NCBI GenBank assembly: GCA_949358305.1 | Contig: OX442317.1 | Span: 16,250,491-16,310,490 of the forward strand | DNA: 60,000 nt | Source of the DNA: Strigamia acuminata | Taxonomy: Eukaryota > Arthropoda > Chilopoda > Geophilomorpha > Linotaeniidae | Reading direction: 5' to 3' | Shown: positions 44,205 through 54,460 of the stretch, one piece after another | How the letters are laid out: each line of letters begins with the position of its first letter | Numbering within the stretch: position 1 is the first letter of the stretch | Position numbers and translations under genes: made by a program | The notes under the pieces: model-generated | Seen by the model: only the letters and a program-made list of their open reading frames with translations | What the model was told of the DNA's origin: nothing | Databases searched by the model: none

Positions 44205-45248
44205 ATGGAGAACGGAAAGAACGTCATCTGGGGTGAAGTGCGCCCGGGCACGAGGTGAGAGTGGTTGGTCGATCGATTGGTTTTATTTATTCGACACATT
44301 TTATTTTATTTCATTTTATTTTTATTTTATTTTTAAGGGGCCCATCGCGATTGTCGTTTGGGAAAAAGAACGTGAATAACCCCATCATTTGGGGTGAAAT
44401 GCGCCCGGGCACGAGGTGAGAGTGGTTGGTCGATCGATTGGTTTTATTTATTCGACACATTTTATTTTATTTCATTTTATTTTTATTTTATTTTTAAGGG
44501 GCCCATCGCGATTGTCGTTTGGGAAAAAGAACGTGAATAACCCCATCATTTGGGGTGAAATGCGCCCGGGCACAAGGTGAGAGTGATTGGTCGATCGATT
44601 GGTTTTATTTATTTGACACTTTTTATTTCATTCTATTTTATTTTTATTTTATTTTTAAGGGGTTCGTCGCGATCGCCACCTTCGACGAGGTCGCCGCAGA
44701 CCATCTATGTGCGGCCCGGGGAATTTGGTAATAACATATTCTTCGGGCCGAGGCGCTATGTGCCAGAGTGAGTAAAGCAATTTATGGTCGATTCGTCGGT
44801 CGCGATTTGATTAATCATTTTTTTTTTTTTCCATAGTAACTTACCATGGTTGCCACCTATGCGTGCCAATAATTTCCAATGCAACAGGCGCCACGCGCGG
44901 GATCGCCCAACACCACCGACGCATGGGTGGTCGGATATCCCAAGATCCACCCGAAACTATGTGTTTCAATTCTGCACAACTTGCTACCAGTTTGGTGGTT
45001 GCAACCCGTTCGTCACCAGTTACCAGTCACCAGTCACCCGCGACCGCCACCAGTTCGTCGCGCTATATCTACCTGTCCAGTTAGTTAATTAATTATTCTT
45101 TTTATCATTCTTTTTTTTTTTTTTTGTTTGTTTGTTTGTTTGTTTGTTTGTTTGTTTGTTTGTTTGTTTGATATATATATATATACATATATTTTTTTTT
45201 CTTCCTCTTAGTGGGACATCGTTATCAAACGTAGCGCCATCGGCGTAA
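44205..45248 (+). CDS. Six-exon gene with tandemly duplicated exons, function unknown
   Basis: Exons 44205-44254, 44338-44415, 44499-44576, 44660-44767, 44837-45079 and 45212-45248 join to 594 bases, 197 residues. Every intron is GT-AG and phase 2, lengths 83, 83, 83, 69 and 132. An acceptor TTTCAG precedes the ATG, so a 5' non-coding exon is likely. Exons 2 and 3 are 78 bp and practically identical (LSFGKKNVNNPIIWGEMRPG); exon 1 ends with the related VIWGEVRPGTR and exon 4 has YVRPGEFGNNIFFGPRRYVP. Exon 5 encodes a basic, Pro/Arg-rich part and a Cys cluster, FCTTCYQFGGCNPF. If the last intron is not removed the protein ends at 45092. No signal peptide or known domain. AATAAA follows near 45293. 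It converges on the TK gene. Confidence 0.7.
44255..44659 (+). repeat. 161-bp tandem repeat of exon plus intron
   Basis: The GTGAGAGTG donor recurs at 44255, 44416 and 44577, exactly 161 bp apart, with near-identical intron (83 bp) and exon (78 bp) in each unit. The third intron and fourth exon are diverged. Confidence 0.95.
45127..45184 (+). repeat. (TTTG)n and (AT)n microsatellite in intron 5
   Basis: About eleven TTTG units followed by AT repeats, between exons 5 and 6 of the exon-repeat gene. Confidence 0.9.
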
Positions 45249-45415
45249 TTTTTCATTTTTTATTGTATTTTGTTCGTTTGTGGTTTATAATTTAAATAAA
45301 AATTGAATTTGAGATAAGTGGCCACGATTGATTGGGTTTATTTGATCGCAAAAAAAAAAAAAATTTAATTCGAATGAATCTATCGGTGTTAAAAACGACA
45401 CGACCGGTTTGTTAG

Positions 45416-45973
45416 TTAGCCGATTGGTGAACAATTTGCGAAACACGCGCGACACGTGGGGGCGTATTTCTCGGCACCCCCTATCACCACGACGTCTTCT
45501 TCGCCCGACGTCCGCTTCGTGAACGCGGCTTCCCCTCGACACCGGTAGCACGTTGCCTTCAGCTTCACGATGTGCTCTGATTTCGGGAGCAAATCGCAGA
45601 CTTGACCGAACGGGTTCAACTTGAAATCCCCATCGAGGGCCGCGATTACCACAGTCTTTCCTTTCTCTGCCATTTCTTGACAGAATTGTACCAAGTCCTC
45701 GAAAAACTGGCCCTCGTCAATCCCGATAATCCCGAAATTTTCGGATTGTCTTCGGGCTTCCGCGAGGTTTTCGACGGCGCGCGCCGCTCTCGATTTTCCG
45801 TCACGAGCGACGATTTCTCCGGGAATGTGGCGGTTGTCGATTTTGGGCTTCAATAACAACGCTTCTTCTCCTTCTAGGCGCCTCAAGAGTTCAGTTGTTT
45901 TCCCTGCAAACATCGGGCCCACTATTAACTGGATATTGCCTCGTGGTCGATCCTCGATGGCCGACGTCGACAT
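45416..45973 (-). CDS. TK1-like: Thymidine kinase, TK1 (type II) family, single exon
   Basis: Would phosphorylate thymidine to dTMP with ATP in the cytosolic salvage pathway. 185 residues, the normal core length of the family. Seen: Walker A GPMFAGKTTEL (19-29), Asp/Glu motif GIDEGQFF (84-91), GDFKLNPFGQV substrate loop (115-125), two zinc-binding Cys pairs CYRC (142-145) and CRAC (174-177), and VVIGGAEKYAPTC before the last pair. All key residues are present. The ATG at 45973 gives the right N-terminus; a TAG acceptor-like site 15 bases upstream suggests a spliced leader or 5' intron. The C-terminal cell-cycle degradation tail of vertebrate TK1 is absent. Most animal TK1 genes have coding introns, while neighbours here are all split; an uninterrupted frame fits a retrocopy or transfer from a large DNA virus, but intron loss is equally possible. 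Confidence 0.95.
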   Translation of the reverse strand: MSTSAIEDRPRGNIQLIVGPMFAGKTTELLRRLEGEEALLLKPKIDNRHIPGEIVARDGKSRAARAVENLAEARRQSENFGIIGIDEGQFFEDLVQFCQEMAEKGKTVVIAALDGDFKLNPFGQVCDLLPKSEHIVKLKATCYRCRGEAAFTKRTSGEEDVVVIGGAEKYAPTCRACFANCSPIG

Positions 45974-47000
45974 CTCGTCTTGTTGCGTCTACCATCGAGG
46001 AAAAAGAGAAAGAATTTAAACGAATAAATGAAAAACGAAAAACTGACAAAATCGTGAGTCCGACTGCAAAACTAAAATTGGATAGAGATCGAGAACAAAA
46101 TGGCGGTGATAGTGGTGTAACCACGGGGATTCCCGCCCGTGCTCGCGCATCGACCCGTTCTGGTTCATTTAGTTAGTTGGTCGGTCGGTTTAATTGACGA
46201 GTCGGTCAAATTGTTGGAGATTCTTCCCCTTTTTCTATTTTGAAAATTGACTAGGTTTGCTTACCGTGCAAACGAAACTCGATATAGCGAATGAACCAAT
46301 GCGTACAAGTGCGCGAAGCAAAGCGCGGTATGGTAGGAAAGCTTTAGCCCGTCGCTCGCTGCAAAGACGCGAGAATACGACGCGACACTCGGTGACACAA
46401 ATTAGAAATTAAGAAAAAAAATAAATAAATAAATAAAGAAATAAAAAAAAATAAAGAGAGGATTCTTTCCATTCTCTTCTTTACGTTTTCTCTTTTCCTC
46501 TCCATTTCTTTGCGCCCACCCGCGAGAGAAGCGCACATCAGTGCACCAACGCAAACGCGTCGCCTCTAATGGTACGCGCGTTTGAGCGCGCCCTAATGCG
46601 TGATAATGAACGCAACGTGGTCGAGAGGGGCGACAATCAGAATTTAATGAAATGAATATTTTTTTTTTTTTTTTTTTTTCAGTTTGATTTGAGATTATTG
46701 AAATATTAAAATTTACAATTAAAATAGCACACAATTCCAGACGCAATCACAATTGCGAACAATGATGGATTCTGGGATTAATTTAAAGTTTGCGTTAAAT
46801 CGTAAATGCGCATGCGCAGATACCGCGCAGCGAGGTGCACAGGTATAATTTCCTCCGATGAATTTTACTTCGGATTTTACGGACAATTTCAATGTGGAAA
46901 ATTTATTTATAGTCGTCAGTTATTTGGCAACAATATTATTACATTTTTAATCAGCATTTTAATCATAAATTTTGTCAGTTGTGTAGCTTATTTTTGATTT
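45974..47000. other. Upstream region of TK and repeat debris
   Basis: No accepted gene. Contains TTTA-rich tracts, a 20-base T run (46660-46679) and a short segment (46866-46930) related to the dispersed repeat at 41600. Possible upstream exons of TK were not identified. Confidence 0.5.
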
Positions 47001-47560
47001 GTTATTGTGACTGACCAGAAGGCCAGTCTGAGACCGAGAGGGGCGTGCAAAAGGGACACCTATCGGCACTGGCGTCAGAAGAACTCGGGTACCGCGCCAC
47101 TCGGTGGGTACTGTGCCGCTCGACCGAGCGACGACGGCCCCTCGCTCTGCTCTCGGTCTGAAGGCTTTCGCAAAATGCAGCGGACGCGGTGATTAGAACT
47201 CGCGTCGACTCCGACGGGACGTCAACTCTGGAAGGTAAAATTAAAATATGAAACGGCGGATATTTTACGAAACTTTTGTTCCAGTCGGTTGCTACGAAGA
47301 TAATCTCGTTAATCATTGGAATACGAACCGCGGAACCGGTTCCAAGATCCGAAATTTAAACTTTAATCGTCCGCTCGTTGTCGATCGCCAGGCACCTGTA
47401 AGTGATAAACGCGTCCTTTTCATTTTCTTGTCGCGTCTCGGGAGTTTGTGGATCTATAACCTGGCCTAATCTGACCTAATTCGAATCTGAGTTTGGATCT
47501 GAATTCTGCGTTTGCTTTATCGTTTCAACATTATGAGAGTTTCCTTTTATTAAACAATTA
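47001..47560 (-). repeat. Dispersed island repeat, 1-kb pair, first member
   Basis: Near-identical to 48001-48560 at an exact offset of 1000 bases. Reads, on the minus strand, as ...TCGACGCGAGTTCTAATC... to VSDWPSG-coding sequence and the terminal hairpin (decayed here). A 104-codon minus ORF (47002-47316) is conserved in the second member. Confidence 0.9.
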
Positions 47561-48000
47561 CATTTTCAATTCTCGTTGGTAGTTAATTGCGCCCTGGTGC
47601 GTTGCCATAAACACCGGACACTTTGTGGACATATATCCACGTTGACGGACATCATTACCGACGCCCGCGCCAAAAACCCGTGTCGCGCTCACCCCCATCG
47701 CATCACGTGCATTATCGCGCGTCGTAGATCGCGAGCAAAGACACACTCATGTCCATATGTTGCTGAGAACTTTGCTCACGGTCGCGCGTCGACGTCGAAA
47801 CGTGTCGAAACAAGCCGAAAAATGCAGGCAACCACGCGCGCGTCATGGGGTTTAAATAAGCGAACGGATGTCGGTGCGGAAACTTATTTTCGGGACGAGT
47901 CGTTAGGGCTGCTGTCGTCGCCGCTCAACGGCCCCAACTGCTCCCATTCGCCGGTAGACCGAGCGAGAACGGGTGCGTTCTATTTCCGATTCATTTATTT
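47561..48000 (-). repeat. Linker of dispersed island repeat with QLGPLSG frame
   Basis: Related to 54822-55200 and 55840-56240. Contains GCGCG-rich palindromic words and, on the minus strand at 47884-47940, a short frame QLGPLSGDDSSPNDSSRK ending TAA. No full gene. Confidence 0.7.
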
Positions 48001-48560
48001 ATTATTTTGACCGACCCGAAGGCCAGTCTGAGACCGAGAGGGGCGTGCAAATGTGACACATATAGGCACTGGCGCCAGAAGAACTCGGGTACCGCGCCAC
48101 TCGGTGGGTACTGTGCCGCTCGACCGAGCGACGACGGCCCCTCGCTCTGCTCTCGATATGAAGGCTTTCGCAAAATGCAGCGGACGCGGTGATTAGAACT
48201 CGCGTCGACTCCGACGGGACGTCAACTCTGGAAGATAAAATTAAAATATGAAACGGCGGATATTTTACGAAACTTTTGTTCCAGTCGGTTGCTACGAAGA
48301 TAATCTCGTTAATCATTGGAATACGAACCGCGGAACCGGTTCCAAGATCCGAAATTTAAACTTTAATCGTCCGCTCGTTGTCGATCGCCAGGCACCTATA
48401 AGTGATAAACGCGTCCTTTTCATTTTCTTGTCGCGTCTCGGGAGTTTGTGGATCTATAACCTGGCCTAATCTGACCTAATTCGAATCTGAGTTTGGATCT
48501 GAATTCTGCGTTTGCTTTATCGTTTCAACATTATGAGAGTTTCCTTTTATTAAACAATTA
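48001..48560 (-). repeat. Dispersed island repeat, 1-kb pair, second member
   Basis: See the first member. Here the terminal hairpin CTGGCCTTCGGGTCGG and its (AAAT)n tail are well preserved (48009-47990 on the minus strand). Confidence 0.9.
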
Positions 48561-49665
48561 TATTTTTAATTCTACTTGCTATTTAACTGCGTCCCGGTGC
48601 GTTGCCATAAGCACCGGACACCTTCGGACATTTATCCACGTTGGTGAACATTATTATCGATGCCGGTGTCAAAAATCCATGTCGCGCTTACATACATCGC
48701 ACCTCGCATATTATCGCGCGTGGGAATGCGTTCACGCGTGTGCATGGCAAACAAAGACACGCTCATGCGAGCACATTGTCGAGGACTTCGCTCACGATCG
48801 CGCACTGACACCAGAACGTGTTGCATCAAAATATTGAAATTTTCTACGACCAGATGCCGAATCTGTCATGTGCAAAGAGAGTGTGTGTAAACGAACGGAC
48901 AAATAAATAAATAAATAAATAGATAAACCAAGTGTTTTTCATAACTGTTTGTTTGTTTGTACCGGCGGAACGTTGTGATGTCGATGTGAGAGTTTATTTT
49001 GGAAGAATTTGTTGGGACTGTCGACGCTCGTCGGTGCCAACTGCCCCGGCTGACCAACGACTGAACAATAGAGTGGTTGCGCAACCCGAATGCAGACTTT
49101 TGTGACCGAAACCCCCCGGATTTCCGCGAGGGCTCGAATCAGTCCCGGTTGGTCTGAAGGTGTTAGTAGATCCATCGGATGCAGTGACCGAAATTCAATG
49201 GGTGACGAACGACGATAGAGGGGGAGGATCGAATTACTCCCCGGCAATCATCGTCGAAATGGAGAACCCAATTCGCTTATTCACTCGACAATTTGTGTCG
49301 TTTTACGAGCTTTATTGTTGATGTTTCGCGCGTGCACGTGTGTGTCTGTGTGTGGCATTTTACAACGGAGTGGCATCGACGTGTCCATTGGTTGACTCGA
49401 GTTCCAACCGTCCCCAACGCCTCGTAAAAATCGACACCGATTTTATGACTTTGAACGACTTTATCGCTAACATTTCCATCTGGTTCCCCGTAACGACGTT
49501 TCGACCATTGCTCCCCCCACACTCCAATTCAAAATTTAATAAGAAATTGTCAAACTTTTCAAATTCTATGATAAAAGTTGAGTGTTTTTATTGTTTACAA
49601 AATAAAAACGAAAAATAGAAAAATAAAATAAAAAAAGATTCACAATCGACTCGTCACATCGCCGA
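48561..49665. repeat. Further diverged island repeat
   Basis: Another copy of the unit. The minus strand at 48990-49247 is an open frame of 86 codons ending with GQLAPTSVDSPNKFFQNK, alike in 18 residues to GQLAPTSVGSPNNLFQNK at about 40922-40976. Remainder without gene; AATAAA-like motifs and GA-rich DNA only. Confidence 0.55.
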
Positions 49666-50367
49666 TTACGCGCCTGGTTGTGGGTCACTGAGGAAGAGAT
49701 CAAATTGAATAAACTAAGTGAACAAACTGATGGACGGGCGGACAAATTGAAACGTTGAACCGAATTAATTACCTCGACGCCGGACGCCCTGGCAACATCG
49801 GTTCGGTGGCCGCGAAACGCGCTAGCATCCTGGCGCGCCCGCGGGATTGACTTGAAAAATAGAAAATAAAATAAAATAAATATAAATAAATAAATCAATT
49901 CGAATCAAACCAACCAATCGGTGAAACAAAACGAAACAAAAACAAAAACAAAACGTTGAATCGAATTAACTCACATCGGCATCGGACGTCCCGGTCCCAT
50001 CAACTGGGCGCCCGCGAAGCGAACAAACAGTACGGAACGTCCGCGAGGATGGCTTAAAAAATAAATAAATAAATAAATAAATAAATAAATGAATAAATAA
50101 ATCAAACGAGACGTTTGACCGAATTACATCGGTTCCGGAGTCGCGCGCTGGAATGGCGCAACCCGCATGATGGGTCGAATGTGACCGGGTTCGGTCCACT
50201 GCCACGATGACGACTGGGGCGGATCAATTGGCTGACAACTGAATAAACAAAGAAATAAAGAAATGAAGAAACGGATAAACGAACGATCGATCGAAACCGG
50301 TCGGTCGAATCTCTCACCTTGCATCATCGCCGTCGTTGTTGTGGTCGTTTTTCTCGTTTTTGTTCAT
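49666..50367 (-). CDS. Five-exon gene with two 78-bp exon repeats, function unknown
   Basis: Exons 50367-50318, 50238-50128, 50052-49975, 49850-49773 and 49687-49666 join in phase 2 throughout and give 112 residues. Introns are 79, 75, 124 and 85 bp with GT-AG ends and TTTTTAAG or TTCAG/CTCAG acceptors. A CCAG acceptor lies three bases before the ATG. Exons 3 and 4 are both 78 bp and alike in protein (VRFAGAQLMGPGRPMP versus ARFAATEPMLPGRPAS); exon 2 ends with a weaker relative, RVAPFQRATPEP. The N-terminus is Asn/Asp-rich (MNKNEKNDHNNDGDDA). No signal peptide or known domain. If intron 2 is retained the protein stops at 50124. The exon design matches the gene at 44205-45248, but the sequences do not clearly align. 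Confidence 0.6.
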
Positions 50368-50379
50368 CGTCTGGAACAT

Positions 50380-51479
50380 AGAAATTAAATTAAAGTCGAA
50401 TGCAAAGGAAAATAAAATAACGGCTAAGAAAAAATAAAAAATTTCAAGTCACGAGTCTGTCAAATGAGCGAGCGAGCGGTGCCCGACCGAACCAATGCAG
50501 GCGTTCGTGTTTGCACGCGCGTGTTAATTGATACGTTGTCGAGAGAGGCGTAGAGGTAATCGAGGGTTGTTTTTTTTTTCAATTTGTCGATCGATTGACT
50601 GATAAATGTGACGGTAGAACGGTCAACTACTCACTTTTTGGAAGATGGAAACACGACGTTGTCTGTCCCGCGCGTGATCACTATCGATGCATAGAGCGAC
50701 ACCAAGTGACATAATCCGGAAACATGGCGGCTGTCTGTCTCCATCCTCTCGGCACACGGTTCCACGCGGCGGGTATCTCCGTCCACTCGACCAATCGTCG
50801 TATTCGTTGTTATCCTTTTTCCTTTTTTTTTTTCTTTTTTTTTCTTTCTTTTTTTTTCTTTTTTTCTTTTTTAGGCGAGTAAATAAAACTGACTGAAATA
50901 AAAATTCCCATCCATCCACCCATTTCGTTTTGTTTTTTAACGTGACGATTCTGAGTAATTACGTCACACCGTGTACCCCAACCATTAATCAGATTATCAC
51001 GATAGATGTCGCGTGAAATGAGATTGTGAACGCTTAAACTGGTCTATGGTTTAAATTCCATTCCGCGATGCACGGCGCGCCATCGTAAAGGCTTTTATTC
51101 AACTAGACACGAACGTTTAGCGTGTTGGATCAAACGTCCGGTCACGCGACCTGTGATGTAATTACTCGGAACCACTGCGCAGCCCGGTGGAACTCGTGTC
51201 CTTTAATGGATACCAAAATGTTCGTCCGATGCGATCACTTGACGTTTCCCGCGTTAAAAAGTGACCCAATAAATTCCGGAACCAGATTAATCATGTTTTA
51301 TCTATCTATATGCGTCTAACCGTATATTTTGTTTTTTTTAATTTTAACGTGGAAAAGTTCGTTAATCATAATATTCGACACCTACATGTCAAACTTGGAA
51401 AATCCGCGGCGGTGGCGCATTCTGGCGACAATCCGCGAAACCCCGTGAATAGCTTGTTTTCGACTTGTCATTTTTATAA

Positions 51480-51512
<33 letters not shown>

Positions 51513-51600
51513 GTTATTATTATTATTATTATTATTTAATTAGAAGTGTGACCCGTCACGTGTTACCACCGCCATTGTTATCACCGGGTGTCGTGTCGGT
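50380..51600. other. Intergenic repeats: SINE fragment, island repeat block, ATT microsatellite
   Basis: A minus-strand 98-codon ORF at 50623-50919 is built on A-rich DNA and I do not accept it; it includes the SINE-like A box at 50783-50797. 51090-51430 is a diverged copy of 41345-41620. (TTA)n occupies 51481-51540. No gene supported. Confidence 0.55.
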
Positions 51601-51612
51601 TCATTCGTCAAA

Positions 51613-52566
51613 ATGGACGCACCATGCGCTTCGTCCACAGAGGTGAGTTGTTAAATCTCTGTCTATGAATTGTTATTTTGTCAATTGGCCGTATTCACAT
51701 TTTGCGTGCACAAAACGCACGTATACGCCATGTTGCCCGCGTGAACATCTGAATTGTCGTTGTTTTCATCGCTAAACGAAACGATCAATTTGATGAATGT
51801 ACAAATGAGTTTAATGAATTTTATAAAATTAAGCGAACGAGCGAGATTAACAAATAAATAAACAAATGGGTGTTTGTTTGGAGATAATTCATTTCGTACA
51901 ACGCGCTATCAATCAATCAATTACCCGCTATACGGTGAAACTGTAACGCTCCTCTCTCGTTCGTGTTTCGGTCTCCTTTCTCTCCTCCTCTCTTCGCGTT
52001 CGTATCTCAATTTAATTTATTTTAATTTAATTTAATTTAATTTATTTATTTATTTATTTCTCTCTTTACAGATGTCAATCATCGCCGGGAATGAGGCACC
52101 GACCCGACCACAGTCGCCGCAATCGCAACCATCGTCACCAAGAACGCCGCAGACGCCGAAGCGCCCTTTTGAGACGGGGAATACGACGCCAGTTAAAGGG
52201 GTATCCCGTTGAGATTCCTATTATTTATTCTTTTTTTCGTTTATTTTTTTTCCCCCTTTCCTTTTCCAGTCGTCCACCGCTTCCACTCCGCGTGCGCCGA
52301 CGGGTAGGTTGAAGACGGTGGATCTTATACTTCGAAGAGTGACGAAGGAGGAGGAACGAGAGGAGGAGGAGCGAAAGAAGGGACGCAACAGAGACGATTC
52401 CATGTGGATCGAGACGCTCCCAGATGGAGATGTTCTTTTGTCGGGTTCAGTGGTGAGCGCGTTAGTCCGTGTGGGTGTGGTAAGAGTCATACCAGAAGAA
52501 AACGAAGGAGACGGTGACGAAGCTCAGAGAAAGAATCGAGAGTCTGGCAAAGAAGACGCGGGATAA
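51613..52566 (+). CDS. Three-exon hypothetical protein with Pro-rich and Glu/Arg-rich parts
   Basis: Exons 51613-51642, 52072-52200 and 52270-52566 join in phase 0 to 151 residues. Donors GAG/GTGAGT and GGG/GTATCC, acceptors CTCTTTACAG and CTTTTCCAG; introns 429 and 69 bp. Residues 15-60 are Ser/Pro/Gln/Thr-rich (RPQSPQSQPSSPRTPQTPKR), a likely disordered segment with possible proline-directed phosphorylation sites. Then a conserved-looking core VDLILRRVTKEEEREEE, SMWIETLPDGDVLLSGSVV and ALVRVGVVRVIPEEN, and an acidic-basic tail. I do not recognise a family. Faces the zinc-finger gene tail to tail, 151 bp apart. Confidence 0.65.
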
Positions 52567-52717
52567 GAAAAAATTGATCGTGTATTTGTAATAATGATAA
52601 CAATAAAGATGATTAATGTGGATTTTTTTTTTTTTTTTTTTGTAAAAAAAAAATAAAAGCAAATGGGGAAGAGTCGGACAATGCAAATTATGAGAAAAAA
52701 ATAAAATTAAATAAAAA

Positions 52718-53299
52718 CTAATGTTCATTGACGCCACCTCCATCATTTCCGGCGGGCGCTTGGTAATCGTGTGCCTCCGCCCAATGAGTGACGAGATCCC
52801 CGGGAGAGGGCGTCTCCGCACAAAACGGACAGCGTCGCCCGTTGAGTCGGTGCACTCGTTTCAACGCCTAAGAAGAAAGGGGAAAAAATAAAAATACGAA
52901 TTAGTTAACTAGTGTGTGAGTGAAGAGGATAATTGGACACTCACCGATGCCAGACAGACGGGCTCGCGCGAGAATTTTTTCAACAGCCCTCGGACGAAAT
53001 CATTCGCGTCCTTGTGGATGTTGTGTCGCTGTCGCTGGTGGCGAAAGACGTCGACGCAGAAGAATCCGTCCGGTCCTGAGGCACGTGGGGCGGGGGGGGG
53101 GGGGGGAAGAAAAAGAAAAAAAAAAATTAAAATAAAATTAAAAAATATTTATGTATATAAAATAAATAAAACATATGGAATAAAAGATATAAAATAATAA
53201 GTAAATAAATAAACGTTTCTTACTATCGGGGTGTTTATCATCGCATAGAGCGCAGGAGTATGACCTGCCGCCACCCTCCTCTTGTGGTGCTTCCGCCAT
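52718..53299 (-). CDS. Three-exon small Cys/His zinc-binding protein, function unknown
   Basis: Exons 53299-53224, 53075-52945 and 52867-52718 give 118 residues. Introns 148 bp (GTAAGA...CTCAG; the G run on the plus strand is its pyrimidine tract) and 77 bp (GTGAGT...TTCTTAG). Phases fit exactly. Cys/His residues occur in three groups: SCALCDDKH near residue 17, [17 protein letters not shown] near 29-46, and [21 protein letters not shown], which has C-x2-C-x11-H-x4-H spacing like a C2H2 finger. Together they suggest one or two zinc sites, perhaps RING- or BIR-like in layout but without a match I can name. The start codon lies 44 bp downstream of a 255-bp (CT)n tract. Confidence 0.7.
53093..53106 (+). 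other. Run of about 14 G
   Basis: Continuous G run, interrupted once before it by GGGGC. On the coding strand it is the pyrimidine tract of intron 1 of the zinc-binding gene. Confidence 0.9.
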
Positions 53300-53341
53300 T
53301 TTCCTTTTGTTTGTGAGACGAGTAAACAACTGAAAATAAAT

Positions 53342-54460
<1,119 letters not shown>

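Noticed and set aside
45602-45856. Plus-strand ORF of 84 codons opposite the TK gene
   Set aside because: It is the complement of a clear thymidine kinase with no features of its own.
46806-46997. 63-codon plus ORF with hydrophobic end
   Set aside because: Its middle is a copy of the dispersed repeat block at 41600, so the frame is probably accidental.
47576-48010. 144-codon plus ORF
   Set aside because: Same reason: it spans repeat boundaries and ends in the TTTATTTA tail.
50623-50919. 98-codon Lys-rich minus ORF
   Set aside because: The Lys stretch is an A-rich microsatellite and the rest contains a SINE-like fragment.
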